64,000 nucleotides of DNA from Tsukamurella sp. 1534 (GCF_000312385.1 NZ_HE997626.1:1332572-1396571), one strand, 5' to 3'. Numbered from the stretch's first letter, positions 1-13,025 are shown. The notes: generated from the letters alone by a model not told the origin. Made by a program: numbers and translations.

Positions 1-2
1 AC

Positions 3-2417
3 CCGAACAATCCCGCACCCGGCCCCTCCCGGGAGGGCGCGCCGATCGCCCCCCGTGCGGCGGCCACTCCGCCCCCGGCCGCGGGCGGCGGATCCGGAGG
101 CGACGGCCCGGGCGGTGACGGCCCCGGTGGTGACGGCCCCGGTGGCGGCGGACCGGGCGACGGGGACGGGCCCGACGAGCCGGACGATTCCGGCGACCCC
201 GACGACAAGACGGGCCTGCGGGCCCTGATGGGTGGATCGACTGTGCGACGTGTACTGACGGCAGGCGTGACCGCCGTCGCCGTGATCCTGGTGGTGGGCC
301 TCCTGGCGTTCGCCATCGGCTACTGGCGCGCGGACGTGCCCGAGCCCGGCGAGATCCCGACCAACCAGGTCGCGACGATCACGATGAAGGACGGCACGAC
401 GCCCCTGGCGCGCATCGTGCCGCCCGAGGGCAACCGCGAGATCATCCCCGCGCAGGACATCCCGCCGGTGATGAAGAACGCGATGATGGCCGCCGAGGAC
501 CGCGAGTTCGAGACGAACCCCGGCTTCTCCATGAAGGGCTTCATGCGCGCCGTGTGGAAGCGCGTGCCCGGCGTGGCCGGCGACGGGGAGGACGCCGGCG
601 GCGGCTCCACCATCACGCAGCAGTACGTGAAGAACGCCGTGGTCGGCGACGAGTCCTCCCTGACGCGCAAGTGGAAGGAGCTGATCATCTCGACCAAGAT
701 GTCGCGCTCCTGGGCCAAGGACGACATCATGGCGGCCTACCTCAACACCATCTACTTCGGACGCGGCGCCTACGGCGTGCAGTCCGCGGCCAAGGCCTTC
801 TTCAACGTCAACGCCAAGGACCTCAAGCCCGACCAGGCGGCGCTGCTGGCCGCCATGGTGCGCGCGCCGTCGATGTACGACCCGGCGACGAACCCCGAGT
901 ACGCGACGAACCGCTGGAACTACGTCCTCGACGGCATGGTCGGGATGAAGACCATCGATCCGGCGCAGCGGCAGAAGCTCGTCTTCCCCAAGACGCAGCC
1001 GATCAACAAGCAGAGCGGCGACGATCTCTCCGCCGGCCCCAACGGCCTGATCAAGAACCAGGTGCTGCGCGAGCTCAAGGACGCGGGCATCGACGAGGCG
1101 ACCCTCAACACCCAGGGCGTCAAGATCACCACGACCATCGACCCGCAGGCGCAGTCCTCGGCGGTCAAGGCCGCGCGGAACATGCGGGAGAACCAGCCCG
1201 ACGATCTGCGGACGGCGATCGTCTCCGTCGACCCGAAGACGGGCGGCGTGCTCGCCTACTACGGCGGCGAGGACGGCAACGGCTACGACCGCGTGCAGGC
1301 GGGCCTGCAGTCCGGTTCGTCGTTCAAGGTGTTCGCGCTGGTCGCCGCCCTCGAACAGGGCATCCCGCTGTCCCGCGTGTACTCCTCCTCGCCGTTCAAG
1401 GCGCAGGGCGTCACGGTGACCAACTCCGAGGGTGAGTCCTGCGGCAGCTGCAACCTGGCGACGGCGATGAAGATGTCGCTGAACACCGTGTACTACCGGC
1501 TGATGATGGACCTCAACGGCCAGGCACAAGCCGTCGCGGACGCGGCGCACAAGGCCGGCGTCGCCGAGAGCTTCGGCAGCATCGACAAGACGTTGCAGCA
1601 GCCCGAGGGCGGCGTCGAGGGCGGCGTCGTGCTCGGGCAGTACCAGAGCCGCCCGCTGGACATGGCCTCCGGCTACGCGACCCTCGCCGCGCAGGGCATC
1701 TACCGCGCCCCGCACCTGATCAGCAAGGTGGTCACGGCCGACGGCCGCACCCTGCTGGACCGCCAGAACGATCCGGGCGAGCGCCGGTTCAGCGCCGACG
1801 TGGCGAACAACACCACGGCCGCGCTGCAGCCGATCGCGTCCTACTCCAACGGCAACGCGCTGGCCGGTGGCCGCGCATCCGCCGCGAAGACCGGCACCGC
1901 GCAGTACCAGGAGACCGGCCAGAACAAGGACGCCTGGATGGTGGGCTACACCCCGTCGATCTCGACGGCCGTGTGGGTCGGCAACGACGAGGGCAAGCCG
2001 ATCGAGAACGCGTGGGGCGGCAACATCTACGGTTCCGGCGTCCCGGCCACCGTCTGGAAGCAGACGATGGACGGCGCGCTCTCCGGCTCCGACTACGAGT
2101 CCTTCCCGACGCCGGGCGCCATCGGCGGCCAGGCCGGCGTGCCGCAGGAGGCGGTCCGCACCACCACCCGGTCCTCCGGTTCGGGCTCGGCGTCCGCCGG
2201 CGCCAGCGGCTCGGAGACCAGCCGCACCGTCCCGGGCCTGCCTGGCGTGCCGATGCCGACCTTCCCGTGGGATCCGACGACGACCCAGCCGGGCAACGGG
2301 TACCCCACGTACCCGGGCCAGACCACGCCGCGGCCCCGCACCGGTGGCGCGACGGGCGGCACCGGCGGCAACCAGGGGCAGACGGTGCCTCCGAGGGTCC
2401 AGACACCGGTGCCGTGA
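3..2417 (+). CDS. ponA: Bifunctional class A penicillin-binding protein (transglycosylase/transpeptidase), 5'-truncated by the window
   Basis: Polymerises and cross-links peptidoglycan at the outer face of the membrane. The reading frame is open from base 3, so the start lies upstream. The first ~75 residues are a cytoplasmic tail rich in Pro, Gly and Asp with GDGPGG repeats, followed by one membrane segment (nt 255-330). A GT51 domain follows: an EDREF motif near nt 495 in which the usual His of EDxxFxxHxG is Asn, and GGGSTITQQ near nt 600. The transpeptidase has SSFK (nt 1317-1328, nucleophile Ser), SLN (1476-1484) and KTG (1887-1895). The C-terminus is a Pro/Thr/Gly-rich tail. The next gene starts inside its stop codon. 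Order and tail resemble mycobacterial PonA1. An internal ATG at 228 is less likely as the true start because the coding frame continues upstream. Confidence 0.93.
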   Translation, partial: PNNPAPGPSREGAPIAPRAAATPPPAAGGGSGGDGPGGDGPGGDGPGGGGPGDGDGPDEPDDSGDPDDKTGLRALMGGSTVRRVLTAGVTAVAVILVVGLLAFAIGYWRADVPEPGEIPTNQVATITMKDGTTPLARIVPPEGNREIIPAQDIPPVMKNAMMAAEDREFETNPGFSMKGFMRAVWKRVPGVAGDGEDAGGGSTITQQYVKNAVVGDESSLTRKWKELIISTKMSRSWAKDDIMAAYLNTIYFGRGAYGVQSAAKAFFNVNAKDLKPDQAALLAAMVRAPSMYDPATNPEYATNRWNYVLDGMVGMKTIDPAQRQKLVFPKTQPINKQSGDDLSAGPNGLIKNQVLRELKDAGIDEATLNTQGVKITTTIDPQAQSSAVKAARNMRENQPDDLRTAIVSVDPKTGGVLAYYGGEDGNGYDRVQAGLQSGSSFKVFALVAALEQGIPLSRVYSSSPFKAQGVTVTNSEGESCGSCNLATAMKMSLNTVYYRLMMDLNGQAQAVADAAHKAGVAESFGSIDKTLQQPEGGVEGGVVLGQYQSRPLDMASGYATLAAQGIYRAPHLISKVVTADGRTLLDRQNDPGERRFSADVANNTTAALQPIASYSNGNALAGGRASAAKTGTAQYQETGQNKDAWMVGYTPSISTAVWVGNDEGKPIENAWGGNIYGSGVPATVWKQTMDGALSGSDYESFPTPGAIGGQAGVPQEAVRTTTRSSGSGSASAGASGSETSRTVPGLPGVPMPTFPWDPTTTQPGNGYPTYPGQTTPRPRTGGATGGTGGNQGQTVPPRVQTPVP

Positions 2418-4075
2418 CGGCGGGCCAGGAGGAGCGCGAGGACGACCGGCTGCACGTCAGCCCGGGTCCGTACGACCCGGCGACGGCCGTCGAGCCCGAC
2501 CGCGACATCCCCAGTTACACCGACCCGGTCGCGCGGGACTTCTCGACGGCGCTGGGCGGCCCGGTCGGGGCCCACGCGCTGGTCGGGTTCCAGCGGTTCT
2601 TCACGCCGCTGCGGCTGATCCTGCTGGTGGCCGTCCTGTTCCTCGCCCTCGGCTGGACCACCAAAGCCGGTTGCCTGCAGCAGAAGTCGGAGAACGGCGA
2701 GCTGGTGCTCGACTGGTCGGGCAGCCGGCCGTACGTGTCGATGTGCTACTCGGACACCGTGCCGCTGTACTCGGCGGAGCGGCTCAACGAGGGCCTCATG
2801 CCCTACAAGACGCAGTTCACCGACACCGACGCCACGGGGGCCCCGCAGGAGCGGTACATGGAGTACCCGGTGCTCACGGGCATGTACCAGTACGCGTCGA
2901 TGAGGATCGCGAAGGCGTGGACGTACCTGCACGAGCAGTGGGGCGTCCCCGCGGCGATCGAGGTGGTGCTGTTCTTCACCGTCTCCGCGCTGGGCCTCGC
3001 GATGTTCTGGCTGCTCGCGATCTGGGCCACCACGCGATCGTCCGGCGCCGGACGGCGGCCCTGGGACGTGATGATCATGGCGGCGTCGCCGCTGGTGATC
3101 GTGCACGCGTTCACCAACTTCGACGCGATCGCCGTGGCCGCGACCGCCGTCGGGATGCTGTTGTGGGCGCGGCGACGACCCGGCTGGGCCGGCGTGGTTC
3201 TGGGGCTCGGCACCGCGGCCAAGCTGTACCCGGTGTTCATCCTCGTGGTGCTGTTGTTCCTGTGCCTGCGCGCGGGCAGGCTCCGCCCCTGGGTCACCGC
3301 CTCCGCCGCCGCCGCGGCGGCGTGGCTGGCGGTGAACCTGCCGGTCGCCGTGATGTGGCCGCAGGGTTGGTGGGAGTTCTTCCACCGCAACTCGATCCGC
3401 GCGGTCGACATGGATTCGATCTACGCCGTCGTCTCCTCGTTCACGGGGGGCTGGGTGTTCGGCGGGGAGGGCCCGCGCGGCGGCGCGTCGCCGCTGGCGA
3501 ACGGGATCACCTTCGTGCTCTTCCTGTTCGTGATCGCGGGCGTGGCCTACCTGGCGCTCAAGGCCCCGCGCCGTCCCCGCGTCGCGCAGTTGGCGTTCCT
3601 CATCGTCGCCGGGTTCCTCCTGGTGAACAAGGTGTGGAGCCCGCAGTACTCGCTGTGGCTGGTGCCGCTCGCGGTGCTGGCGATCCCGCACACGCGGATC
3701 CTGTTGGCGTGGATGACGATCGACGCCCTGGTGTGGGTGCCGCGGATGATGTACTTCCTCGGCATGCAGAACAAGGGCCTGCCCGAGCAGGCGTTCACCG
3801 TGACGGTCCTGCTCCGCGACATCGCGGTGATCGGGCTGTGCGCCTTGGTGATCCGACAGATCTACCGGCCGGAGGAGGACCTGGTGCGGTCGACCTTCCC
3901 GGGGCCGTACTCGCCGCCGCTCGACGATCCGGCCGGGGGAGTGCTCGACGGTGCGCCGGATTCGGAGTCGCTGCCGGGCCCGCTGCGCAGCCGGAGCGCG
4001 CAGCGGGGCAGGTACCAGACGAACACGGCCAGCAGCGCGGCCCGGCCCCATACGCCGATCCAGACGCCCCACTGA
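2414..4075 (+). CDS. GT-C family integral membrane glycosyltransferase (GT87/DUF2029-like)
   Basis: Predicted polyprenyl-phosphate-sugar-dependent mannosyl/arabinosyl-type transferase of the plasma membrane; the exact substrate is unknown. The GTG start at 2414 overlaps the stop of the upstream PBP gene (GTGA), which implies translational coupling. The ~553-residue product has a cytoplasmic N-terminus, a first membrane helix near residue 60, a Cys-containing extracellular loop ending in EYPVLTG, and about ten further hydrophobic helices with the conserved KVWSPQYSLWL segment. Mycobacteria carry a similar gene (Rv0051) after ponA1. About 38 residues at the extreme C-terminus (after nt ~3960) read antisense to the convergent neighbour and look non-native, as if the original stop has been lost. 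Confidence 0.85.
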   Translation: MTAGQEEREDDRLHVSPGPYDPATAVEPDRDIPSYTDPVARDFSTALGGPVGAHALVGFQRFFTPLRLILLVAVLFLALGWTTKAGCLQQKSENGELVLDWSGSRPYVSMCYSDTVPLYSAERLNEGLMPYKTQFTDTDATGAPQERYMEYPVLTGMYQYASMRIAKAWTYLHEQWGVPAAIEVVLFFTVSALGLAMFWLLAIWATTRSSGAGRRPWDVMIMAASPLVIVHAFTNFDAIAVAATAVGMLLWARRRPGWAGVVLGLGTAAKLYPVFILVVLLFLCLRAGRLRPWVTASAAAAAAWLAVNLPVAVMWPQGWWEFFHRNSIRAVDMDSIYAVVSSFTGGWVFGGEGPRGGASPLANGITFVLFLFVIAGVAYLALKAPRRPRVAQLAFLIVAGFLLVNKVWSPQYSLWLVPLAVLAIPHTRILLAWMTIDALVWVPRMMYFLGMQNKGLPEQAFTVTVLLRDIAVIGLCALVIRQIYRPEEDLVRSTFPGPYSPPLDDPAGGVLDGAPDSESLPGPLRSRSAQRGRYQTNTASSAARPHTPIQTPH

Positions 4076-5310
4076 ACCCACCAGGTGATGGGCTGCTCCG
4101 CCGCGTGCTCGGAGAAGTAGTTCCACACCGTGAGTTCGAGGCTCAGGTCGAACACCAGGTAGGTGGCGATGTACCGCCAGTCCACCTTGAGCAGGACGAA
4201 GAAGGGCAGCAGCCACAGCACGTACTGCGGTGAGTGCACCTTGTGGAAGAGCATGAACGCGGCCAGCATGGCGCCGCTCACGCCGAGCCACGGGTAGACG
4301 CCGGTGCGGCGGTAGCTGAACCACCCGGCCACGAGGACCACGACGAAGGCGATCAGGATGAGCAGCGGCGAGGCGCCGGCCACGAAGTCGTCGTAATCGC
4401 GGGGATCGCCGAACGCCTCCCGCACGCCCCAGTACCAGATGGAGTTGGTCGACAGGTCCGCCGTGCGCAGTTCCTGGAACTTCAGCGACGCGCGCCATCC
4501 CTCGTAGCCGAACACCATGAACGGCACGTTGATCGCGACGGCGACGACCACGGCCGTCGCGGCGGTCGCCGCGGCCCCGAACCAGTCGAGCAGCCGCAGG
4601 TCGACGCGGGCACGGCGCCCGGCACCGTCGGGTAGTGCGACGGTGCCGTTGCGCCCGTGCGTGAGCACGTACAGCACGAGGGGCGCGACGAAGATGCCCG
4701 GATAGATCTTGAGGTCGAAGCCGACGGCCAGGATCGCGGCGGCCGCCATCGCCGGTATCCGGATGGACCCGCCCGTGCGGTCCGCCCACGCCATCACGCC
4801 GAAGGCGGCGGTGGCCGCGGCCACGACGGGCAGCTCCATGTTGTGGAAGGCGTACATCGCGAGCGGCGGCGTGACCGCCCAGATGACCGCGGTGCGGCCC
4901 GACACCTTCGCCAGGATCCAACCGGTGAGCAGGCCGAACGGCGCCAGCAGGACCGCCATGTGCGCGAGGAACTGGGCGTCGTTGTGCGCGCCGATCGCGC
5001 CCACCCAGAACAGCAGGCCGCTGAGCACCGGGTACTCGATGGCGCCGCCCTGCAGCTTGCCGTCGCCGTCGATCCAGCCGGTCAGGTACGGGAAGACGTG
5101 GTTGTTGACGTCCCGGCCGCTCCACAGGAACTGCAGGTCGGAGTAGCAGATCCGCCCGGGGGTGTCGGCGAAACCCAGAGAGCGCCCGAACTCGTCGAAC
5201 GGCGCGCCGGTGCAGTGCGCCTTGATCAGGTAGCCGACGACGAGGGCGAGTGCGGTGAGCCCCAGAACGGTCCACGCGACCCGGTCGAGGCGGATCGCGG
5301 AACGGTGCAT
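3862..5310 (-). CDS. Second GT-C/GT87-like membrane glycosyltransferase, inverted paralogue of the preceding gene
   Basis: About 482 residues with 10-12 hydrophobic segments. It shares the landmarks of the neighbouring paralogue: a first helix followed by a Cys-rich loop with CYSDL, EYPVLSG, and HKVHSPQYVLWL near the C-terminal third. This suggests duplication within the locus and a related role in cell-envelope glycan or lipoglycan synthesis. The ATG at 5310 is preferred because AAGGTGA lies about 6 nt upstream; a GTG at 5319 is the alternative. The last ~26 residues (nt 3862 to ~3940) run antisense through the coding end of the opposite gene, giving a 214-bp tail-to-tail overlap. Confidence 0.82.
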   Translation of the reverse strand: MHRSAIRLDRVAWTVLGLTALALVVGYLIKAHCTGAPFDEFGRSLGFADTPGRICYSDLQFLWSGRDVNNHVFPYLTGWIDGDGKLQGGAIEYPVLSGLLFWVGAIGAHNDAQFLAHMAVLLAPFGLLTGWILAKVSGRTAVIWAVTPPLAMYAFHNMELPVVAAATAAFGVMAWADRTGGSIRIPAMAAAAILAVGFDLKIYPGIFVAPLVLYVLTHGRNGTVALPDGAGRRARVDLRLLDWFGAAATAATAVVVAVAINVPFMVFGYEGWRASLKFQELRTADLSTNSIWYWGVREAFGDPRDYDDFVAGASPLLILIAFVVVLVAGWFSYRRTGVYPWLGVSGAMLAAFMLFHKVHSPQYVLWLLPFFVLLKVDWRYIATYLVFDLSLELTVWNYFSEHAAEQPITWWVQWGVWIGVWGRAALLAVFVWYLPRCALRLRSGPGSDSESGAPSSTPPAGSSSGGEYGPGKVDRTRSSSGR

Positions 5311-5373
5311 GAGCGTCACCTTATCCTCTGCGGTCGCGGGCTCCTCCCGGCAGGCGCGGCGCGGGGGCCCCGG

Positions 5374-8739
<3,366 letters not shown>

Positions 8740-8769
8740 CCCGTACCTCAACCCCTCGAGGTACGCACG

Positions 8770-8798
8770 ACCCCGCGACGTGTGCCGCGTCGCGGGGT
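8770..8798 (+). terminator. Intrinsic terminator after the NMO-crotonase unit
   Basis: An 11-bp perfect stem (ACCCCGCGACG / CGTCGCGGGGT) with a 7-nt loop, 30 bp after the crotonase stop. There is no long U-tract, as is usual in this GC range. Confidence 0.75.
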
Positions 8799-8915
8799 TC
8801 GTGTATCCGGAGCCGGCCACGAGCTCCTCGTCACATCCCGCTACCCCGGTTGCGGTTAACCATCACTTGCCTTAAATTCAGCATCAGATATTTCGAGATG
8901 ATGAAAGGGGGCGCT

Positions 8916-9008
8916 ATGACCGTCGATCAGTCCGACGCCGCCGGGCGGGGTGTCCGTTTCGACGGTCCGACGGTGCCCGGCACCCCGGCGCGGGGCGCGG
9001 GATCGTGA
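8916..9008 (+). CDS. Possible 30-residue leader peptide coupled to the DUF805 gene
   Basis: An ATG with a good AAAGGGGG ribosome-binding site 4-5 nt upstream opens a 30-codon frame. Its TGA overlaps the GTG start of the next gene (GTGA). The peptide is Gly/Pro/Asp-rich with no recognisable motif. The ribosome-binding site and coupling argue for translation. It may serve to load ribosomes onto the downstream gene, which lacks its own site. Alternatively it is fortuitous. Confidence 0.4.
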   Translation: MTVDQSDAAGRGVRFDGPTVPGTPARGAGS

Positions 9009-9505
9009 CGGCCCGGGCGGATCTCGCACTGCCGCTGTACCGGGCGTCCTTCGGGGAGGCGCTGTCCCGGCTCTTCCGCAAGTACTTCGTGGGTGACGGC
9101 CGAGCCTCGCGCAGCGAGTTCTGGTGGCCGCAGCTGTTGATCACGGGGCTGTGGCTCGTGACCTACGGACTGTCGTGGGCAGGCGATTCCGTCGGCGAGA
9201 CCGCCGCGGTGTTCCTCACGGTGTCCGCGATCGCCGTGGCCCTCGCGACGATGGTCCTGTCGTTCGGCACGATCGCGCTCGGCGTCCGGCGGCTGCACGA
9301 CGCCAACGTCTCCGGCTGGTGGTACCTGGCGCTCCTCGTCGCCGGTCTCGCGCTCAGGGTGCTGGCGCCGGACATGGTGAGCACCGTGGTGGTGACCGCC
9401 GCGTTCGCGGTGATCGGCCTGCTCCCCACGAGCGCGGCGGGGAAGCGGTTCGACGAGATCGACTCCGCCGCTTCGGAAGCGTCGATCGAGGACGGCCCGC
9501 TGTGA
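9005..9505 (+). CDS. DUF805 family membrane protein
   Basis: A 166-residue protein with the family hallmark KYFVGDGRASRSEFWW near the N-terminus, then four hydrophobic helices (about residues 37-57, 66-92, 100-118 and 121-140) with IALGVRRLHDANVSGWW between the second and third. DUF805 proteins are small inner-membrane proteins of unknown function. The GTG at 9005 starts inside the stop of the 30-codon upstream frame. The gene converges on fadB, separated by a bidirectional terminator. Its presence among lipid genes need not be functional. Confidence 0.82.
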   Translation: MTARADLALPLYRASFGEALSRLFRKYFVGDGRASRSEFWWPQLLITGLWLVTYGLSWAGDSVGETAAVFLTVSAIAVALATMVLSFGTIALGVRRLHDANVSGWWYLALLVAGLALRVLAPDMVSTVVVTAAFAVIGLLPTSAAGKRFDEIDSAASEASIEDGPL

Positions 9506-9550
9506 CCGCCGACGCGTGATCGCAGCGGTCGATCGCGGCTGCGATGCCGG

Positions 9551-9586
9551 AAGGCCCGGCTCCGAGGATGATCGGAGCCGGGCCTT
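9551..9586. terminator. Bidirectional terminator between the DUF805 gene and fadB
   Basis: A 15-bp perfect stem (AAGGCCCGGCTCCGA and its complement) with a 6-nt loop. It is flanked by A-rich and T-rich ends that serve both convergent genes. Confidence 0.85.
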
Positions 9587-9611
9587 CCCGTGTGCTGAGG
9601 CGGGGTGAGTC

Positions 9612-11783
9612 CTACTCGTAGGTCTCGCCGGCCTCGGCCTTCGCGACCAGCGAGGCCGGCGGCTCGAACTGCGCGCCGTACTTCGTCAGCTCGCGGGCGC
9701 GGGCGACGAAGGCCTTCGGGCCCACCGTGCCGTCGGCAGCGGTGTAGCCGTTGATGTACTGCATGACGCCGCCGGTCCAGGCCGGGAAGCCGATGCCGAA
9801 GATCGAGCCGATGTTGGCGTCGGCCACCGAGGTGAGCACGCCCTCGTCGAAGCAGCGCACCGTCTCCAGCGACTCGGCGAACAGCATCCGATCGATCATG
9901 TCCTGCAACGGGATGTCCTGCCCCGCGGGGAACAGGTCCTTGAGGCCCGGCCACAGCGCGGTCCGCTTGCCGTCCACGTAGTCGTAGAAGCCGGCGCCGT
10001 CCTTGCGTCCGGTGCGGCCCGCGTCCACCATCGCGTCGACCACGGCGTCGGAGCCGTGCGCCGGGAGCGGGGTGCCCGCGGCCTCGGCCGCGGCGCGGGT
10101 CTCCTTGCGGATCTTCTGCGGCAGGGTCAGCGTGAGCTCGTCCATCAGCTGCAGCGGCGCCGCCGGGTAACCGGCCTGCTGGCCGGCCTGCTCGATCAGC
10201 ACGGGGCTCACGCCCTCGCCCACGGCGGCGATCGCCTCGTTGACGAACGTGCCGATCACCCGCGAGGTGAAGAAGCCGCGGCTGTCGTTGACCACGATCG
10301 GCGTCTTCTTGATCTGCAGGGTGTAGTCGATCACCTTGGCCAGCACCGCATCCGAGGTCTTCTCGCCGCGGATGATCTCGACCAGCGGCATCTTGTCCAC
10401 GGGGGAGAAGAAGTGGATGCCGATGAAGTCCTCCGAGCGCTTGACGCCCTCGGCCAGGATGGTGATCGGCAGCGTCGAGGTGTTCGACCCCAGGACGGCG
10501 TCGGGCTCGACGACGTCCTCGATCTCCTGGAAGACCTTGTTCTTGACCTCGACGGACTCGAACGCGGCCTCGATCACGAGGTCGACGCCTGCGAAATCGG
10601 CGGCGTCCACGGTGGGGGTGATCCGGCCCAGCAGCTCCGCCGACTTCTCGGCGGTGGTGCGGCCCTTGGCCAGAGCCTTCTCCTCGAGCTTCTCGGAGTA
10701 GGCCTTGCCCTTCTGCGCGGCCTCCAGCGAGACGTCCTTGAGCACCACGTCGATGCCGGCCTTGGCCGAGACGTAAGCGATGGCCGCGCCCATCATGCCG
10801 GCGCCGATGACGCCGACCTTCTTGGCCTGGTACTTGTCGTGCCCGTCGGGCCGCGAGCCGCCGCCGTTGATGTGCTGCAGGTCGAAGAAGAACGCCTTGA
10901 TCATGTTCTTCGAGACCTGGCCGGTGGCCAGCGAGGTGAAGTACCGGCCCTCGATCACGCTGGCGGTGTCGAAGTCGACGAGCGCGCCCTCGACGGCCGC
11001 GGCCATGATCGCGCGCGGCGCCGGCATCGGCGCGCCCTTGAGCTGCTTGCGCAGGTTCGACGGGAACGCGGGCAGGTTGGCGGCGATGGCGGGCGAGTTG
11101 GGGGAGCCGCCGGGGATCTTGAATCCCTTGACGTCCCAGGGCTGCACGCCGCCCTCGGGGTTCGCCTTGATCCACTCCTTGGCGGCGGGCACGAGCTCCT
11201 CGACGGTGCCGACGACCTCGTGGACCAGGCCCACCTCCTTGGCCTTCGCCGGCTTCATGCGGGTGCCCTGCAGCAGCACGCCCATGAGGGCGCCCTGCAG
11301 GCCGAGCAGCCGCACGGTGCGGACGATGCCGCCGCCGCCGGGGAGCAGGCCGAGGGTGACCTCGGGGAGGCCGATCTGCGAGCCACGGGCGTCCGCGGCG
11401 ATGCGGTGGTGCGTGGCCAGGGCGATCTCGAGGCCGCCGCCGAGCGCAGCGCCGTTGATCGCGGCCACGACCGGCTTGCCGAGGGTCTCCAGTCGGCGCA
11501 GCTGCGCCTTCATCGATTCGACGTTGTCGAAGACCTGCTGCGCCTCGGCCTTCGTGGCCTGGCGGATCATGCCCAGGTTGCCGCCGGCGAAGAAGGTCTT
11601 CTTCGCGGAGGTGATGACGACGCCGGTGATCGAGTCCTTCTCGGCCTCGAGGCGGTCGATGGTGGCGGCCATCGACTCGCGGTACAGGTCGTTCATGGTG
11701 TTCGCGGAGCTGGTGGGATCGTCCATCGTCAGCACGACGATGCCGTCGGCATCCTGGTCCCAGCGGATCATGTTGTCAGCCAT
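9612..11783 (-). CDS. fadB: Fatty acid oxidation complex alpha subunit: enoyl-CoA hydratase / 3-hydroxyacyl-CoA dehydrogenase
   Basis: Catalyses hydration of enoyl-CoA and NAD-dependent oxidation of 3-hydroxyacyl-CoA. The 723-residue protein has an N-terminal crotonase domain (SAKKTFFAGGNLG and GAALGGGLEIALA as the oxyanion hole, with PEVTLGLLPGGGG). A Rossmann domain follows from about residue 315 (KVGVIGAGMMGAAIA), with GIHFFSPVDKMPLVEII carrying the dehydrogenase His, and C-terminal HCDH repeats. It is second in an operon, 33 bp after fadA, as for the mycobacterial fadA-fadB pair (Rv0859-Rv0860). Expression probably starts from the operator-bearing region upstream of fadA. Confidence 0.95.
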   Translation of the reverse strand: MADNMIRWDQDADGIVVLTMDDPTSSANTMNDLYRESMAATIDRLEAEKDSITGVVITSAKKTFFAGGNLGMIRQATKAEAQQVFDNVESMKAQLRRLETLGKPVVAAINGAALGGGLEIALATHHRIAADARGSQIGLPEVTLGLLPGGGGIVRTVRLLGLQGALMGVLLQGTRMKPAKAKEVGLVHEVVGTVEELVPAAKEWIKANPEGGVQPWDVKGFKIPGGSPNSPAIAANLPAFPSNLRKQLKGAPMPAPRAIMAAAVEGALVDFDTASVIEGRYFTSLATGQVSKNMIKAFFFDLQHINGGGSRPDGHDKYQAKKVGVIGAGMMGAAIAYVSAKAGIDVVLKDVSLEAAQKGKAYSEKLEEKALAKGRTTAEKSAELLGRITPTVDAADFAGVDLVIEAAFESVEVKNKVFQEIEDVVEPDAVLGSNTSTLPITILAEGVKRSEDFIGIHFFSPVDKMPLVEIIRGEKTSDAVLAKVIDYTLQIKKTPIVVNDSRGFFTSRVIGTFVNEAIAAVGEGVSPVLIEQAGQQAGYPAAPLQLMDELTLTLPQKIRKETRAAAEAAGTPLPAHGSDAVVDAMVDAGRTGRKDGAGFYDYVDGKRTALWPGLKDLFPAGQDIPLQDMIDRMLFAESLETVRCFDEGVLTSVADANIGSIFGIGFPAWTGGVMQYINGYTAADGTVGPKAFVARARELTKYGAQFEPPASLVAKAEAGETYE

Positions 11784-11816
11784 GGTGGTTCGTATTCTCC
11801 GTAGTCTTCCGGCCGG

Positions 11817-13025
11817 TCAGAGGCGCTCGATGATGGTGGCGATGCCCATGCCGCCGCCGATGCAGAGGGTGATCAGGCCGTAGCGGCCACCGGTGCGCTC
11901 GAGCTCGTCGAGCACGGTGCCCACCAGCATGGCGCCGGTGGCGCCCAGGGGGTGGCCCAGCGCGATCGCGCCGCCGTTGACGTTGACCTGCTCGCGGTCG
12001 AGCTTGAAGTCCTTCATCCACTTCATGACGACGGACGCGAAGGCCTCGTTGAGCTCCCACACGTCGATGTCGTCCTTGGTGAGGCCCGCGAGCGCGAGGG
12101 CCTTCTCGGTGGCCGGGGTGGGGCCGGTGAGCATGATGGTGGGGTCCGAGCCGGTGACGGCGGTGGACACGATGCGGCCGCGCGGGGTGAGACCCGCCTT
12201 CTTGCCGCCCGCCTCGTTGCCGATCAGCAGCAGCGCGGCACCGTCGACGATGCCCGAGCTGTTACCGCCCGTGTGGACGTGGTTGATCTTCTCCACGGTG
12301 TAGTACTTCTGCAGCGCCACCGAGTCGAAGCCGCCCATCGCGCCGATGCCCTCGAAGGCCGGCTTGAGCTTGCCGAGGCTCTCGGCGGTGGTGCCGGGGC
12401 GGCGGTGCTCGTCGTTGTCCAGCACGGTGAGGCCGTTGATGTCCTTGACGGGGACGACGGACTTGGCGAAGCGGCCCTCGTCCCACGCCTTGGCGGCGTT
12501 GGCCTGCGACTGCGCGGCGAACTCGTCCACGTCGTCGCGGCTGAAGCCCTCGATGGTGGCGATCAGGTCGGCGCCGATGCCCTGCGGCACGAAGTACGTG
12601 TCGTAGTTGGTGGTGACGTCCTGGAACATCGGGCCACCGTCGGAGCCCATCGGTACGCGGGACATGGACTCCACGCCGCCGGCGAACACCAGCTGGTCCC
12701 AGCCCGAGCGCACCTTCTGCGCCGCGGTGTTGGTGGCCTCCAGGCCCGAACCGCAGAAGCGGTTGAGCTGCACGCCGGCCACGGTGTCCGGCAGGCCGCC
12801 GGCCATCGCGGCGGCCCGGGGGATCACGCCGCCCTGCTCGCCGATGGGGGAGACTACGCCCAGCACGATGTCGTCGACATCGGCGGGATCGAGCGTCGGA
12901 AAACGGGTCTTGACCTCGTCGATCAGGCCGACGACCAGGTCGATCGGCTTGGTGGCGTGCAGCGATCCGCCGCGCTGCTTGCCGCGTGGCGTACGGATGG
13001 CCTCGTAGATGTAAGCGTCGGACAC
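11817..13025 (-). CDS. fadA: Acetyl-CoA C-acyltransferase (3-ketoacyl-CoA thiolase)
   Basis: Cleaves 3-ketoacyl-CoA to acetyl-CoA and a shortened acyl-CoA, as the beta subunit of the trifunctional complex with FadB. It has 402 residues, typical of thiolases. The nucleophilic Cys is in [10 protein letters not shown] (residue ~93), the catalytic His in [15 protein letters not shown] and the C-terminal Cys in TLCIGGGMG. The start ATGTCCGAC is preceded by GGAAGGAAC. It is transcribed divergently from the FadD5-like ligase gene, across a 110-bp region containing several palindromes. Confidence 0.95.
   Translation of the reverse strand: MSDAYIYEAIRTPRGKQRGGSLHATKPIDLVVGLIDEVKTRFPTLDPADVDDIVLGVVSPIGEQGGVIPRAAAMAGGLPDTVAGVQLNRFCGSGLEATNTAAQKVRSGWDQLVFAGGVESMSRVPMGSDGGPMFQDVTTNYDTYFVPQGIGADLIATIEGFSRDDVDEFAAQSQANAAKAWDEGRFAKSVVPVKDINGLTVLDNDEHRRPGTTAESLGKLKPAFEGIGAMGGFDSVALQKYYTVEKINHVHTGGNSSGIVDGAALLLIGNEAGGKKAGLTPRGRIVSTAVTGSDPTIMLTGPTPATEKALALAGLTKDDIDVWELNEAFASVVMKWMKDFKLDREQVNVNGGAIALGHPLGATGAMLVGTVLDELERTGGRYGLITLCIGGGMGIATIIERL

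Noticed and set aside
2093-5275. A minus-strand open frame of more than 1000 codons opposite the PBP and glycosyltransferase genes
   Set aside because: It is Arg/His/Pro-rich low-complexity sequence antisense to genes with clear motifs, a common artefact of high GC.
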